64,000 nt of DNA from Anolis sagrei. Its lineage: Eukaryota; Chordata; Lepidosauria; Squamata; Anolidae. The position numbers and the translations under genes are program-made. This document shows positions 1 to 10,575 of this stretch, one piece after another (the stretch's first letter is position 1; every line of letters begins with the position of its first letter). The stretch covers positions 26,233,375 through 26,297,374 of the forward strand of contig NC_090034.1 in assembly GCF_037176765.1 (NCBI RefSeq), read 5' to 3'. The notes beneath the pieces are model-generated. The model had not been told where the DNA came from. It ran no database searches and saw only the letters and a program-made list of their open reading frames with translations.

Positions 1-3000
1 GAAAAGGTGGAGGCGTGTAGCTTCGGAAGAGAGAGCCCCACTCGGTGAAGTTATTGTCCCCAAAGAAGTAGAGTGTTTCTGTAGGGGAGGGGAAAGGAAA
101 CAAAAGACTAAGAATGCCTTCTAAAGCATTGTTTCTATGTTTCCATAACACAAATAAAGTTCTTTATGCTTCCTTCTTTGCTTCCATGCTGGGCTTCTTT
201 CTCATGCAAATAAACAGCTTCGCTCTCACAGAGCCTTCTCTCACAATGAATTTGCACAGAGCTTCACACAGCAGCCTTCACACATGAGGCCTTTAATGTG
301 GGGCTTCACTCCCCAAGCCTTCTCACACTGAGACCTACTAACACACTGAGGCCTCTCTCACACTGAGGCCTCTTAATACTGAGGGCAACTAACACTGAGG
401 CGTACTAATTTACAGGTACATCTGCTTATACTGCAGTTTTTCCTGAGTCACTACATCCATTTAATCCTTTCAGTGCTTGACTCATTTTTGTAATTAAAAA
501 TACTTAGTTAATTTTAATATTTCTGACACCAACTACATCTGGATTTGACAGGGACAATCTCAGTTAATCCTCTTGGTGATAAATGGAGACCAAGTGGAGC
601 GGGTGGCCAGTTTCAAGTTCCTAGGTGTCACTGTGAAGGAGGCTCTGACCTGGGGAGCCTTCATAAGGCGGCATTGTTGGGGAAGAAGGTCCAGTAGAGA
701 CTGAACTGCCTGAGACTCCTAAGGAACCAACAACTGAATGGGAAACTACTGGTTACTTTCTCCTGCTGTGCTCTAGAGAGTCCCCTAACCGACTGCATCT
801 ACGCCGGGTTTGGTAATTGAACAGTGGCACACAGGAAGATGCCCCAAAGGGTTACCACTTCAGCACAGAGAAACATTGGCTGCCCTCTTTCTCCTCTCTT
901 TGGAAGAACTTTATAGGTCCCACAGGCTTAAGAAAACTCAAGAGTATTGTTAAGGATCCATCTCACCCAGCATATTCTTTCTTTGAATTATTGCCATCTG
1001 GCAGATGATACAGACTGACAAAGGGAAGGACAAACAGACAGACCTAGAGACTGTTTTGATCCGAGAGCTGTAACTATATTGAACTCCATGGCTTTGCATT
1101 GATGTGGCATTGGGGGCTGTGCAGTGGTGGTGGAAGTGTGTGATGCGAGTGTGGAGAGAAGTGTGTGTGTGTGTGTGGAGGGGGGTTGTTTTGTGGTGTG
1201 TGTTGGTGAAAGCATTTAATTTCGTTGTGCAATACCACAATGACAATAAAGTTATTCTATTCTGTCAATCCACCTTTTTCAGTTTTGAGGTCCTGAAGTC
1301 TCTCTAGCCATCTCTATCTGATGCTCTGTGTATTTATATAAAAAAGATAAATCGAAATATTCAAATTGCCCTGAATATCACAAGTAAAAACATGCTTTGA
1401 TTATACCCGAGAATGCCCCTGTCTAAGAATCTTGTGGTCCTCCAGCATTCCTCTATGGCCAGCTTCTGCCAGAAGTTGACTATGGAGGCTAGGGCAGGAA
1501 TGGGCAAACTTTGGCCCTCCTCCAGGTGGTTTGGACTGTTGGGAATTGTGGGAGTTGAAGTCCAAAACACCTGGAGAGAGGGCCAAAGTTGGCTTAGACC
1601 TGTCCTAGAGGCTTCCAGGATGAGCCCATCTGCTTTTTCTGGGGGAGAAAAAAGAAAGATACTCTGAACAGGTGGAATACAAGGCTTGAGACAACAAGGG
1701 TCACATGTTGCCACCCTTCCAGAGCAAAAGGAAATGTGTATTCTCAAAGGCTTTCACGGATGGAATCACTGGAATGTTCTGTGGTTTCCAGGCTATACGG
1801 CTGATGTGTTCTAGCAGCAATTTTTTCATGACGTTTCACCTGTATCTGTGACTACTAACATCTTCAGGGGAAGTCTACTTACCGCTCCCAAGAGAGTCCA
1901 GATCCTGGGGTTCCAGCAGCTGATCCACATATTCCAGGAAGAGGAGGTCAACTGCAACAAGGAAAAGGTATGTGTGTGAACAATGAGAATAGGAGCTGCT
2001 GTGAGGGATCTCTCTTTACAAGTATGGCCACTTACAATGGAGCAGAAGCTTTCCCGGAACTAATGCTTGTCCTTCTTGCCTCCCCCTCTTCCTGCTCTCC
2101 CCAACATTAAGTAGCAAACTTCCAAGGCCCTCCTTGTCCAGTCAGTTTCCCTGGAAAATGGGAAATTTTAGGAAAAGGGTGACCTTTGAAATCATAACCT
2201 TCTGGAAAATCAGAATCTCCAAAGCCTTTTGGAAGCGTGACCTCTTGGAGATTAACACATTCACTACCATTTGGAATTATCATAACCTTTTTGGGGAGTA
2301 TGATCTCCCTGAGAAAAGCTAAAAACTCATTTGTATCAATCTTCTCTTTAGTGGTAAACAAGATTCACTAGTATTCCTGCAAGGCAAATTAGGTTTCTCA
2401 GATGTTAGACTGATATACCTGGTTATCTCTTTGAACTGTTAGGAACAAAGATTATGCCAATGCACAAAATAAATAGCAGACCTTCAGAAGTGTTATTTCA
2501 GTTGCCCAAAACCATTTACTCTCCCATAAAATATATTTGGTTTCTTTCTCATGCTCTCAAGAGACAAAAATAAGTAGTCTTCGTTAAAAATAACATAGTT
2601 GGCTTACTTACAAACTTCATGTATTCAGCATACAGCTACAGCAGCTAACCGCCATTGGTTGATGAGCACAGTTTTGTTGAGTCTTAGTTGTTGTTTTATA
2701 TGCCTATGTGCTTTATTCTATTGTATTTTATACTGTGTTTTATTTTCTGTTCTGTTTTTAGGCACCTTGTGCCATATGTAAACTGCCCCGAGTCCCTTTG
2801 AGGAGATGGTGGCAGGATACAAAAATAAAGTTATTGCTATTATTATTATTTGAAACACAATAAGATGAGTCCACAGCAAACAAGATCACTCAGCTGGCTG
2901 TTGTATTGGATCACACGTCGGACACTTCCCAAGTGTCCAGGACTGCATGATGTATCAGCGAATAATGCATGCAGATCCCAGTAAGGTGGCCTTTTGCAGC

Positions 3001-3749
3001 TGGCAGATGGTAATTCTGTCAGCGCTAGTTGTGTTTAAATGCATGCCAAGGTCTTTAGGTACTGCACCCAGTGTGCTGATCACCACTGGGACCATCTTTA
3101 CTGGCTTGTGCCAGAGTCTTTGCAGTTCGATCTTTAAATCCTCATATCGGGTCAGCTTTTCCAGTGGTTTCTCTTAAATCCTGCTATTGCCTGGGATTGC
3201 AATATCAACGATCCATACTGTGTTTTTTCACACAATCATGAGGTCAGCAGTATTGTGCTCCAAAACTCTGTCTGTCTGAATTCAGAAGTAATGGAGTAGT
3301 TTGGCGTGTTCATTCTCTGTAACTTTTCTGGCTTGTGATCCCACCAGTTCTTTGTCGTAGACAGATGGTATTTGTGGCACAAGTTCCAATGAATCATTTG
3401 AGCAACGGTGTTATGCCTCTGCTTGTAATCTGTCTGCGCGATCTTCTTGCAGCAGCTGAGGTTGTGATCTATTGTTTCATCTGCTTCCTTGCAGAGTCTA
3501 CACTTGGAATCTGTTGTCGACTTTTCGATTCTGGCTTTGATGGCATTTGTTCTAATGGCTTGTTCTTGGGCTGCCAGAATCAGGCCCTACGTCTCCTTTT
3601 TCAAAGTTCCAGTTGTGAGCCACATCCATGGTTTTTTTGTTTTGTTTTTTTTTTTTGTTGTCAATTTGGCTCTCAATTTTTCCCAGGAACTGTCCATGGA
3701 GAGCCTTCTTTTGCCAGTTTTCTCTTCTGCTCTGCGTTGTGTTTTTAAA

Positions 3750-3792
<43 letters not shown>

Positions 3793-6700
3793 CCAGTTAG
3801 AGATAGGTTTAAAGTAATTTCTTTCTGCAGATAACACAGAGCATCTTTCTTAGAACCAACAGCAACATCTTTACATTCTGAGAATCTAATGGAGTCTGTC
3901 CTTTAAAATAGAGTCTCAGCTCCGAGCAGTCTCATATCTGATCAAGTGGTCTGCAGCCCTCCCACAACCGCTCAGGAAACATAGAGTAAAGGGAAAGCTG
4001 CATACTAAAACATGCAAGTTCAAGTTTCAATTTCAAGCCAAAACATGCATATACAATACAGTAAGTAAAACAGAACCATATGCAAACAAATTATAAGTGG
4101 AGGCTTGAAGAAGGTTGCTATTTCCAACAAAATTGGCCAAGTGCAGATCCAAAACCTTGGCCTCCAGAATCGTCGTTCAGTGCTTAACCTTCTATACCAG
4201 ACATGGGGAAGTTTGGCCTTCCCTCCTGGTTTTATGGACTTCAACTCCCACAATTCCTAACAGCTGCTGTTTGTAGCTTGCCTAAGACATATGTTTGCAT
4301 TAAACACACTTCCTTCCATCACATTGCAACTGCTGCTTAGATAAGTATCCTGCAGTCACGCTGTCCTCACCTTTTTGGTAAGAGTAGGTATTGGCGGTGC
4401 TCAGTCGGATGTGATGGTCCCCAAATTTAGCCAGAAGTTCCTCCTTGGTACAGTGAGCCTGGAACTCCTGGAGGCAAAGAGAGGCAGTTCAAGAGAGGAA
4501 AACGCGTGCCTCAAACCTCATTGTCAAATTCCATCCATCCTAACCAGCATGAAAAGAGCCAAAGGGATATAGAAGCCCAAACGGTCTCCATCCATGATGC
4601 AAGACAACAATCTAAAACCACAGTGTTTCCCAAACTCATCCTGATTATGAACAACATGCTGTCTCCCGATCTGATAAATAAACAAAACATGGACAGAAAT
4701 ACTACTTGGCTTCTACCATGCTCCTTATACATCCACTCCCATACAGCTGCCCATTGCTGCAGGGTTTCCAAAAGTAGCTGAACTACAATGTCCTTTATTT
4801 CCAATCCCTATCAAGGCTGCTCTGATGGGAGTTGTAGTCCAACAGCGTGGAGGGAGGGAAAGAAAGAGTGTGTGTTTAGGTAACGGGTTGCTGAATCAGA
4901 TAGCCCCTTTTATCTCCAGTGTGGCAATTCAAAGTGGTGAGGAATTGCTCACTTGCTCCCCAATATATTTATTTAACTCATAATGTTTATAAAACTGATA
5001 TTAGGATGTCAGAGCCATGCACGGCAATTAAGCACAAACTGGGTTTTAACACTCCTTTCACATAGCGCACATATGTGGCCCCAGCATGACACAGCCCCTG
5101 TGCAAACAGCACAGTTGCACAATTCATGTCCATGACAGGGTGCCGCAATGGACTGCATCAATACAATATGCAACATTACATACAGTGCTGTATGTGAAGC
5201 TTTACTTCCACCACTGCCAGGAAAATGGATCTGTTGCACTGTGGTCAATAACAATTGGCCCTGTATGCGCAGCACATTTGACGCTTGCATATCTCACTAA
5301 AGGAAGGAAAGCCAGCCAATATACACACACAGTGCACAAAAATACAACATTTAGGTTGTCCATGAAAGCAGGGCAGGATGGACTATACAGGAAGGCTTCG
5401 ATCTTCATCTAAAAAGAAAGAAAATGGTTGTAGATATAAATTCTCAGAGGGAGGCCTATTCCACAAAACAAAATTGTTCACTTCTATGTTTGAGTGCATT
5501 TGCACAGTTTGATATCATTATTGCTGTCTATAATTTCTAGCTTCAATCCAGAAAATCCAGCAGTTTGTAATCCTTCAGGGTACTTTGCATTCTCTTCTAA
5601 TGAACTATAATGCTGTATGTAGTTCAGGAGAGTGATTCCTAAATTTTCACATATGAGCTATAAGTCCTAAGACAGGTACATGCCTTCTAGGTCTTCTGCC
5701 AAGTTATAGCAGTCCAATAAATTTCATAGGATTTTCATAGGCAAGGAATACTTTGAAGTGGCTTGTTAGTGGCTTCCTTGGAAAAATAGCAGCAGCAATA
5801 TTTGTTAGTAAGTAACTTCAAAGATAAGATAGCATCTGTTGCCTTTAGAGCACAGTATTTAGTAGGCATGTGCAATCCATTAAAAAATGGTTCAAAAGTA
5901 CTTACAAAACTAGGGGACGCTGGCGCTTCATTTCTAAAGTGTTTCTAAAGTTTAGGTGGTGAAAATTTCAGAACTCAAACGAGACTAATGAAATTTCGTT
6001 ACTATTAATGGCAGTTGTGCATGTGCATTAAGGAAACCATCAGTCAGTGGGGAAACTCTTATCACCCTCGTTTTTAAAGCTATTGAGGTGAAACTTGCTA
6101 CAATGGTAGAACACATTTACCACTGTTAGTCCACCAAATTTCAAAATGTTTAACTTATCCCTGGATTTTTGGGGAATTTTCAAAGTTTTTATAAACATTT
6201 TAAAAAAGCTATCTACTTGAATTTTATATACAATGCACAAGATAACCAGGGCATCAATCCTAGGAAGTTTCAGAAAGATTCACACATTAAGATTTTGGGG
6301 GATTTTAAAAAGTTGAGACAAAAACAATTTATCCCCCCAAAAAGCAATAACAGCATTCCTTTGAGTGTCTGACTGTCTTTATGACACACAACCACATAAC
6401 TTCAGCTGAGCACAGATTTATACTATTAGTACTGACTTTGGACCTCTTTGCAGATTCCATGATTTTATTTATTAGACTGACTCTAAAAGGCGGCGGCTGT
6501 AGCCAGCTATCACTTGGGTCCTTCAGCCCTCATTTGTATCCTGAGCAGCATTACATTGTGGGAAAGGTAGTTTAAGGCAGGGCCTTTTGCATTCATGGCA
6601 GTTGGGGGTCTCACTTTCCCAAACTACATTTAAGATAGCTGTGTTCTCAATCTCCCTGTAGTCCCACCTCCAGCCTTGCATATGGAGATGGCACCAAATT

Positions 6701-8180
6701 GGTTTTTAAAATACTTTATGTTCTCTTGGCTTACCAGATTTGCTTAATGGTGGTTACTGAACATTAAACTGACCTTGGGAAACATCCGAACGTTACAGAA
6801 CATTTACAAAAAAGACTGAATGTTTCAATTTCTAACCACCCCCTTTCCTGCACATTTTGGAAATCGCATTGTATGCACAAATTTAACAAATCTGATACGA
6901 CTTCTGAGGAGGAATTTTTTTTTGCACACCTCTACTATTTAGGCTTCACATCCCAAGAAAGCCTTGTCCTCTTTTTTCAATATGGTTTGGAAACTGTAGT
7001 CAAGAAATTGCACTCGAAATGACAATCAATGCCAAGGCTTCTTAAGATATGACCAAGACAATGAAACAGCATTGACTCACCGAGTTGTCTGTGATGCCCT
7101 GAAGTATAACCGGCCGAGAAAAGGCATATCTGGAAAATGAAGGAAGGTGCAGTGTCACAAATAACAACAACCATCAATATCAGTTTGTCACACAGCTCTT
7201 GAGTCCCGCAAGTTATCTAGAGTACTTTCACTGACACTGTACTTATTATGGGCATAGAAGTATAGAATTGACATTCATTTTCCTTTTCCCCCCTCCTCCT
7301 GTACCCCAGTAAGGGAGCATCTACACTGTAGAATTAATGCAGTTTGACTTCATTTTAGTCAAACTGAATGTTTTACAAGGTCTTCGGCTTTCCCCTTTGG
7401 CTAGCTTGTTGCTGAAATTTTCAGTCCTCATCCTCTTCAAATTAATCTGAAACTGTGCAACCGAACTTTTCTTCTTTCACCTTGGTCAGAAGGCTCCTCA
7501 GCTCCTCCTCGCTTTCAGCCATCAAAGTGGTATCATCTGCATACCTAAGGTTGTTAATATTTCTTCCAGCTGCCTCATATAGAAGCAAACCATCCAAGAA
7601 GCCGGAAAAAGAAGATGACAGGTGCGGTGGCAGCCAGGTGTTCTGCATCAAGCTTATCCACTCTTCTCAGTCCATTTTAACTTGTGGAGTTTAACTTGCA
7701 TTTTATAGGTGAATTTTAGTCTGCATTTCAACTGTGTGTGTCTTGCTTATATATCCTGTGTTTTATCTCTCTAGTTTGGCCAGGTTGCACCTTGCCTCGA
7801 AATGCAAGGAGAGGTAGGTAGTAGTAAGAATAATGATGATGATGAAGCGACAGAAATATACAATGCCAGAAAACGGGACAGTTATGATCGGCACACTGGG
7901 TATCATGCCAAAAGATCTCAGCCGGCATTTGGAAATAATAAATATTGACAAAATCACGATCTGTCAACTGCAAAAGGCCACCTTACTTGGATCTGCACGA
8001 ATCATTCAAAAATACATCACACAGTTCTAGATGCTTGGGAAGTGTTCGACTTGTGATTTTGTGATATGAAATCCAGCATATAGATCTTGTTTGCTGTGAC
8101 ATACTGTGGTTTTGTGTCAGTAAAATAATAATAACAATAATGATAATAATACAAAAGCCAGCATAGTGATCTAATTTCAA

Positions 8181-8221
<41 letters not shown>

Positions 8222-8490
8222 AAAAGTCAGCATAACAATCTAGTTTGCTGTGTACTAATCTTGTTGTGTATCAAATCATCATCATCATCATCACCACAAT
8301 CTCTTCCCTCCTGGAACAACCTTTTCATTTAAATGTGGAAGCACTGCCCTCTGACGACAACTTAGACCAGCAAAGAAACATTTCCTCATCAACTTACTGC
8401 TGAATGAACTCGGCGTAGGTTAAACTGGCGTCTCGCCTTTCGATGGTGCAGCTCTCTTCTTCCGTTAAGGCAGTGCGCCTGTTTGTCGGC
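1..8490 (-). CDS. JMJD8: JMJD8, JmjC domain-containing protein 8 (exons 2-6, 3' end missing)
   Basis: JMJD8 is a JmjC-only protein of the ER lumen, known from mammals. Exons with proper AG/GT edges are at 8490-8398, 7129-7081, 4467-4371, 1951-1883 and 78-1 (runs off the left edge). Their phases join: 30 codons plus CA, then A plus 16 codons, then 32 codons plus G, then TT plus 22 codons plus G, then AA. The peptides read ESCTIERRDASLTYAEFIQQ, YAFSRPVILQGITDNS, KEELLAKFGDHHIRLSTANT, LLFLEYVDQLLEPQDLDSLG and LYFFGDNNFTEWGSLFRSY. They match the N-terminal half of human JMJD8, as I recall it, residue block by residue block. The JmjC metal-binding residues lie in exons outside the window. The introns are full of LINE and hAT remains. 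The gene faces the same way as WDR24 and FBXL16, as in human. Confidence 0.93.
545..1262 (+). mobile_element. LINE fragment, reverse transcriptase C-terminal end plus 3' UTR
   Basis: The decayed coding sequence is followed by the tail 'ttcgttgtgcaataccac' and 'aataaagttattctattctg'. A second copy lies at 31285-31985, and the 3' end of a third copy lies in reverse at 19812-20125. The better copy reads SVLTYCICAWFGNCTVADRK and ALQRVTTSAQ, a motif of L2/Rex-like LINE reverse transcriptases. The exact clade is uncertain. This copy lies in the JMJD8 intron between exons 6 and 5. Confidence 0.75.
1495..1602. mobile_element. Palindromic hAT-type MITE (copy 1)
   Basis: This is a foldback of about 108 bp. 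The left arm starts caggaatgggcaaactttgg, and the right arm carries gggagttgaagtccaaaac in inverted relation. It belongs to a family of at least eight whole or half copies in this window. See the better preserved copies at 24466, 53574 and 58215, which have 8-bp target duplications. Confidence 0.75.
2600..2850 (+). mobile_element. LINE 3' tail (GCCCCGAGTCCC type)
   Basis: This is a 3' UTR piece ending in 'ctgccccgagtccctttgag', then a short 'aataaagtt' and an ATT microsatellite. Related copies are at 50885-51205 (+) and 38942-39240 (-), with a partial at 41655-41830 (-). Only the untranslated end is left, so the clade (L2/CR1 group) is inferred from the shared tail style. Confidence 0.65.
2851..3748 (-). 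mobile_element. R4/Dong-type LINE, 3' coding end and tail
   Basis: On the minus strand the broken frame gives CRLCKEADETIDHNLSCCKK, then IAQTDYKQRHNTVAQMIHW. This is the zinc-knuckle and restriction-like-endonuclease end typical of R4/Dong LINEs. Further on it reads LQKATLLGSACIIR-like sequence at the C-terminus. The copy is decayed, and its 3' end at 2851 abuts the tail of another LINE. A second copy on the plus strand is at 7848-8270. Confidence 0.7.
3749..3791. repeat. (TTA)n microsatellite
   Basis: About 14 TTA units follow the R4-type LINE. The long leucine/isoleucine runs seen in overlapping frames come from this repeat and are not protein. Confidence 0.95.
3792..5862. other. JMJD8 intronic sequence, mostly unassigned
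   Basis: JMJD8 exon 4 (4467-4371) lies inside. A half copy of the palindromic MITE is at about 4195-4265. Nothing else in this stretch could be assigned. Confidence 0.5.
5863..6934. mobile_element. Non-autonomous hAT-like DNA element, 1.07 kb, with 8-bp target duplication
   Basis: The ends are TAGGCATGTGCAA and, inverted, TAGAGGTGTGCAA. The flanks gtatttag (5855-5862) and ctatttag (6935-6942) match at 7 of 8 bases, fitting the 8-bp duplication of hAT insertions. The interior has no convincing transposase. It lies in the JMJD8 intron between exons 4 and 3. Confidence 0.65.
7385..7655 (-). mobile_element. BovB (RTE clade) LINE fragment
   Basis: The minus strand reads AAGRNINNLRYADDTTLMAE followed by SEEELRSLLTKVKEE. 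This is the YADD region of the BovB reverse transcriptase. BovB is common in squamates and is known for horizontal transfer between vertebrates. Only about 270 bp is left. Confidence 0.8.
7848..8270 (+). mobile_element. R4/Dong-type LINE, C-terminal end and tail, with AAT repeats
   Basis: The plus frame gives MIGTLGIMPKDLSRHLEIIN then QLQKATLLGSARIIQKYI. This is the conserved last segment of R4/Dong proteins. The tail 'cttgtttgctgtgacatact' is followed by AAT repeats (8182-8220) and by a second short tail-like copy to 8270. It is partner to the reverse copy at 2851-3748. Confidence 0.75.
8182..8220. repeat. (AAT)n microsatellite
   Basis: About 13 AAT units lie at the end of the R4-type LINE tail. 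A short (CAT)n run follows near 8277-8294. Confidence 0.95.
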
Positions 8491-8669
8491 CTGAAGTGCA
8501 GAGGGAAAGATTTACTATCTTATTTTACAAAAGTTCTGCAGATACTGCAAATGAATGGCTAAAAGGTTCAGGAGGGAATCAAGCTTGTTCTCTCCCTAGA
8601 AGCCCGAATGGCATAGCTGAGGCCGTCGTACTTTGGCCGCAAATAATCTTATGAGAAGAGATGACTCAC

Positions 8670-8754
8670 TAGGAAATGCAACGCTGCTTGGGAAGGCAGA
8701 AAGCAGCAGGAGGAAAAGGGGAAGGCTGCAATCGGGAGGGAGGAGCTTCTCCAT
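8670..8754 (-). CDS. JMJD8: Probable JMJD8 first coding exon (signal peptide); phase does not close
   Basis: An ATG at 8754 (another in frame at 8778) opens MEKLLPPDCSLPLFLLLL followed by SAFPSSVAFP. This is a good cleavable signal peptide, as expected for lumenal JMJD8. A strong donor, CCTA|GTGAGT, ends it at 8670, 180 bp upstream of exon 2. The donor leaves one base, while exon 2 needs two bases before its first G. Joined as read, the frame runs into a stop within exon 2. Either there is a one-base error or polymorphism, or another first exon or splice site is used. The signal-peptide character and position support the call; the exact splice is unproven. Confidence 0.45.
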
Positions 8755-8946
8755 AGCCTCCAAGGTTGCAGTTCCCATTACTCCTTGTCACTGATTATTA
8801 TTACTGGGAGGAAGGGGCTTCCCCTCTGCTGCCCCAAATGCTGTAATCCCTATCATTCCATCACTGGCTACCTGACTAAAGGGGGATCTCTATTACCTCA
8901 GGAAGTCTCCAATGTGATTCAAGTCCCCTTTATCTACTCGTATCTA

Positions 8947-9273
8947 TCTATGTATATAATCAAAGTGAACATATGTATGCTGTATATATGTTTGGGGCAG
9001 ATTTCCTATTGGCTCCCACTTCCACAGAGCACTGTGATCCCCATGAATGACATCTCTGAACCAAACTTGGAACAAAGACACCCCCTCCCCCCAATTACCC
9101 ACTTTAGGTCCTAGTGTGGTTTGGAGAAGGATGGACCAGGGATGATGGGATTTGTAGTCCCTTCACCAGCCATCAGATATGCTGCACCAATTTCTAATGG
9201 GTCCACTCATAACATCCAAAAACCAACAGTACCTTTTCCAGATAACCAGGGCATCACCGGGTACCCAAGCTAG
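8947..9273 (+). mobile_element. Helitron-like non-autonomous element (short copy)
   Basis: It starts TCTATGTATATAATCAAAG after an A and ends CCGGGTACCCAAGCTAG before a T. A short GC hairpin just before a CTAG end, a TC start, and insertion between A and T are the marks of Helitrons. No Rep/helicase frame is present. A second, longer element follows directly. Confidence 0.6.
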
Positions 9274-10152
9274 TGTATATAATAAAAGTGAGTGGGTTTG
9301 CGGCTGATTTCCTATTGACTCCCACTTCTACAGAGCACTGCAATATCCAAGAATGAGGCTGGACCAAACATGGCACACAGACCCTTGATGACCAACAGAA
9401 CATATTGGAGGACTTTGGGGATACTGATTAACCTGGTTGGGCATTGTAGTTCACCCACTGAACCCAGCCAATGACGGATCTGGACCAAACTTGGCACACA
9501 AGTCCAACATAATCAACAGGCAGGGTTGGGAGGATGGACCTTGGATGATAGGACTCACAGTACCTTCACTCACTTCCTGAGACCACTGTGACCCTCACCA
9601 ATGACTGATTTAGACAAAACTTGGCACACAGAGCCACCATGACCCACTCTACATCCTGATGCAGTTTGGGGAACGATGGACAATGGATGATGGGATTTGC
9701 AGTACCTTCAGTCACTTCCAGAGACAACTGCGACCTACACCAATGACTGATCAAGGCCACACTTGGCACACAGATGGCCCCATGCCCCATTCTACATCCT
9801 GGTGCGGTTTGGCGGGGGATGGACCATGGACGATGAGATTTGCAATACCTTCACTCACTTCCTGAGACCACTGCGATGGATCATGATGAAATGTGGCACA
9901 CAGAACCACCATGACATACTCTATATCCTGGTGTGGTTTGAGGGATGACGGACCATGGATGATCGGACTTGCATGGCACACAGAACCCACTATGCATCCT
10001 AGTGCGGTTTGGAGGAGGATGGACCATGGGACTTGCATATGGGAGTTGCAGTTCACCCGCACCCACTGAACCCACCTGACATTGGATTTCAGTTAAACTT
10101 GGCTAAACAAACAATGCCTTTGTCATATAACCCGGGCACCGCCAGGTCCCCA
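9274..10152 (+). mobile_element. Helitron-like element with internal 142-bp tandem repeats
   Basis: It opens 'tgtatataataaaagtgagt', like the neighbour at 8947 minus its first bases. It ends in the same GC hairpin, but with AAGCTTAT in place of CTAG. Between lie about three tandem units of about 142 bp. The phrase 'cttcactcacttcctgagac' recurs near 9565, 9708 (diverged) and 9850, and 'acttggcacacag' appears in each. At 10152 the sequence turns back on itself. Confidence 0.55.
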
Positions 10153-10245
10153 AGCTTATATATATAAAAGCTTGGGTGCCCGGGTTATATGAGAAAGGCA
10201 TTGTTTGTTTAGCCAAGTTTAACCGAAATCCAATGTCACCTACAT
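10153..10245 (-). mobile_element. Inverted 3' end of a Helitron-like element
   Basis: This stretch is the near-exact reverse complement of the preceding 90 bp ('aagcttgggtgcccgggtta' and 'ttgtttgtttagccaagttt'). It makes a large palindrome centred at about 10152. It leads straight into the CpG-rich patch. Confidence 0.6.
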
Positions 10246-10575
10246 TCGAAGACAACCCTGCCCCACTCAGGCCTGCCCATCTGCCTTCCTTTTTCTTCCT
10301 CCCTTCCTTCTCTCACCAGCCTCCATCCTTTCTCAGCGACTCTCCGGGGAGGAGGAAGAGGAGGAAGAAGACAAGACCCAGGGGGAGGCCCATCCGCTCC
10401 GTCCGGCAGAGAAGGGCCCACGCAGCGTGCCTCCAGGAGGAGCGAGGTCACTACAGGAAGCCTTCGGAGGCAGAACCTTTCGCCCGGGTTCTGTTTCGCG
10501 GCGGACCCACCGCTGGGCGGCACACGGCATTCTTTCCGGTCGGCCGCTCTAGGAAAGCGCTGGCCGGACTCTAAC
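10246..10575. promoter_or_regulatory. CpG-rich patch between JMJD8 and KLHL10
   Basis: About 330 bp of strongly GC- and CpG-rich DNA (for example 10480-10570) stands in otherwise AT-leaning sequence. It lies about 1.5 kb upstream of the JMJD8 signal-peptide exon, so it may be the JMJD8 promoter with an untranslated exon. Open frames on both strands (plus 10176-10574, minus 10236-10523) look like by-products of high GC. No known protein was recognised. Confidence 0.45.

Noticed and set aside
3335-3834. Frames with long Leu/Ile runs
   Set aside because: They read antisense R4-type LINE and a (TTA)n repeat.
9565-9990. CRISPR-like array
   Set aside because: The 142-bp units are diverged tandem repeats without spacers, in vertebrate DNA inside a Helitron-like element.
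10176-10574. 132-aa frame in GC-rich DNA as a gene
   Set aside because: It starts in a Helitron-like end and runs through CpG-rich DNA that is open on both strands. No known domain.
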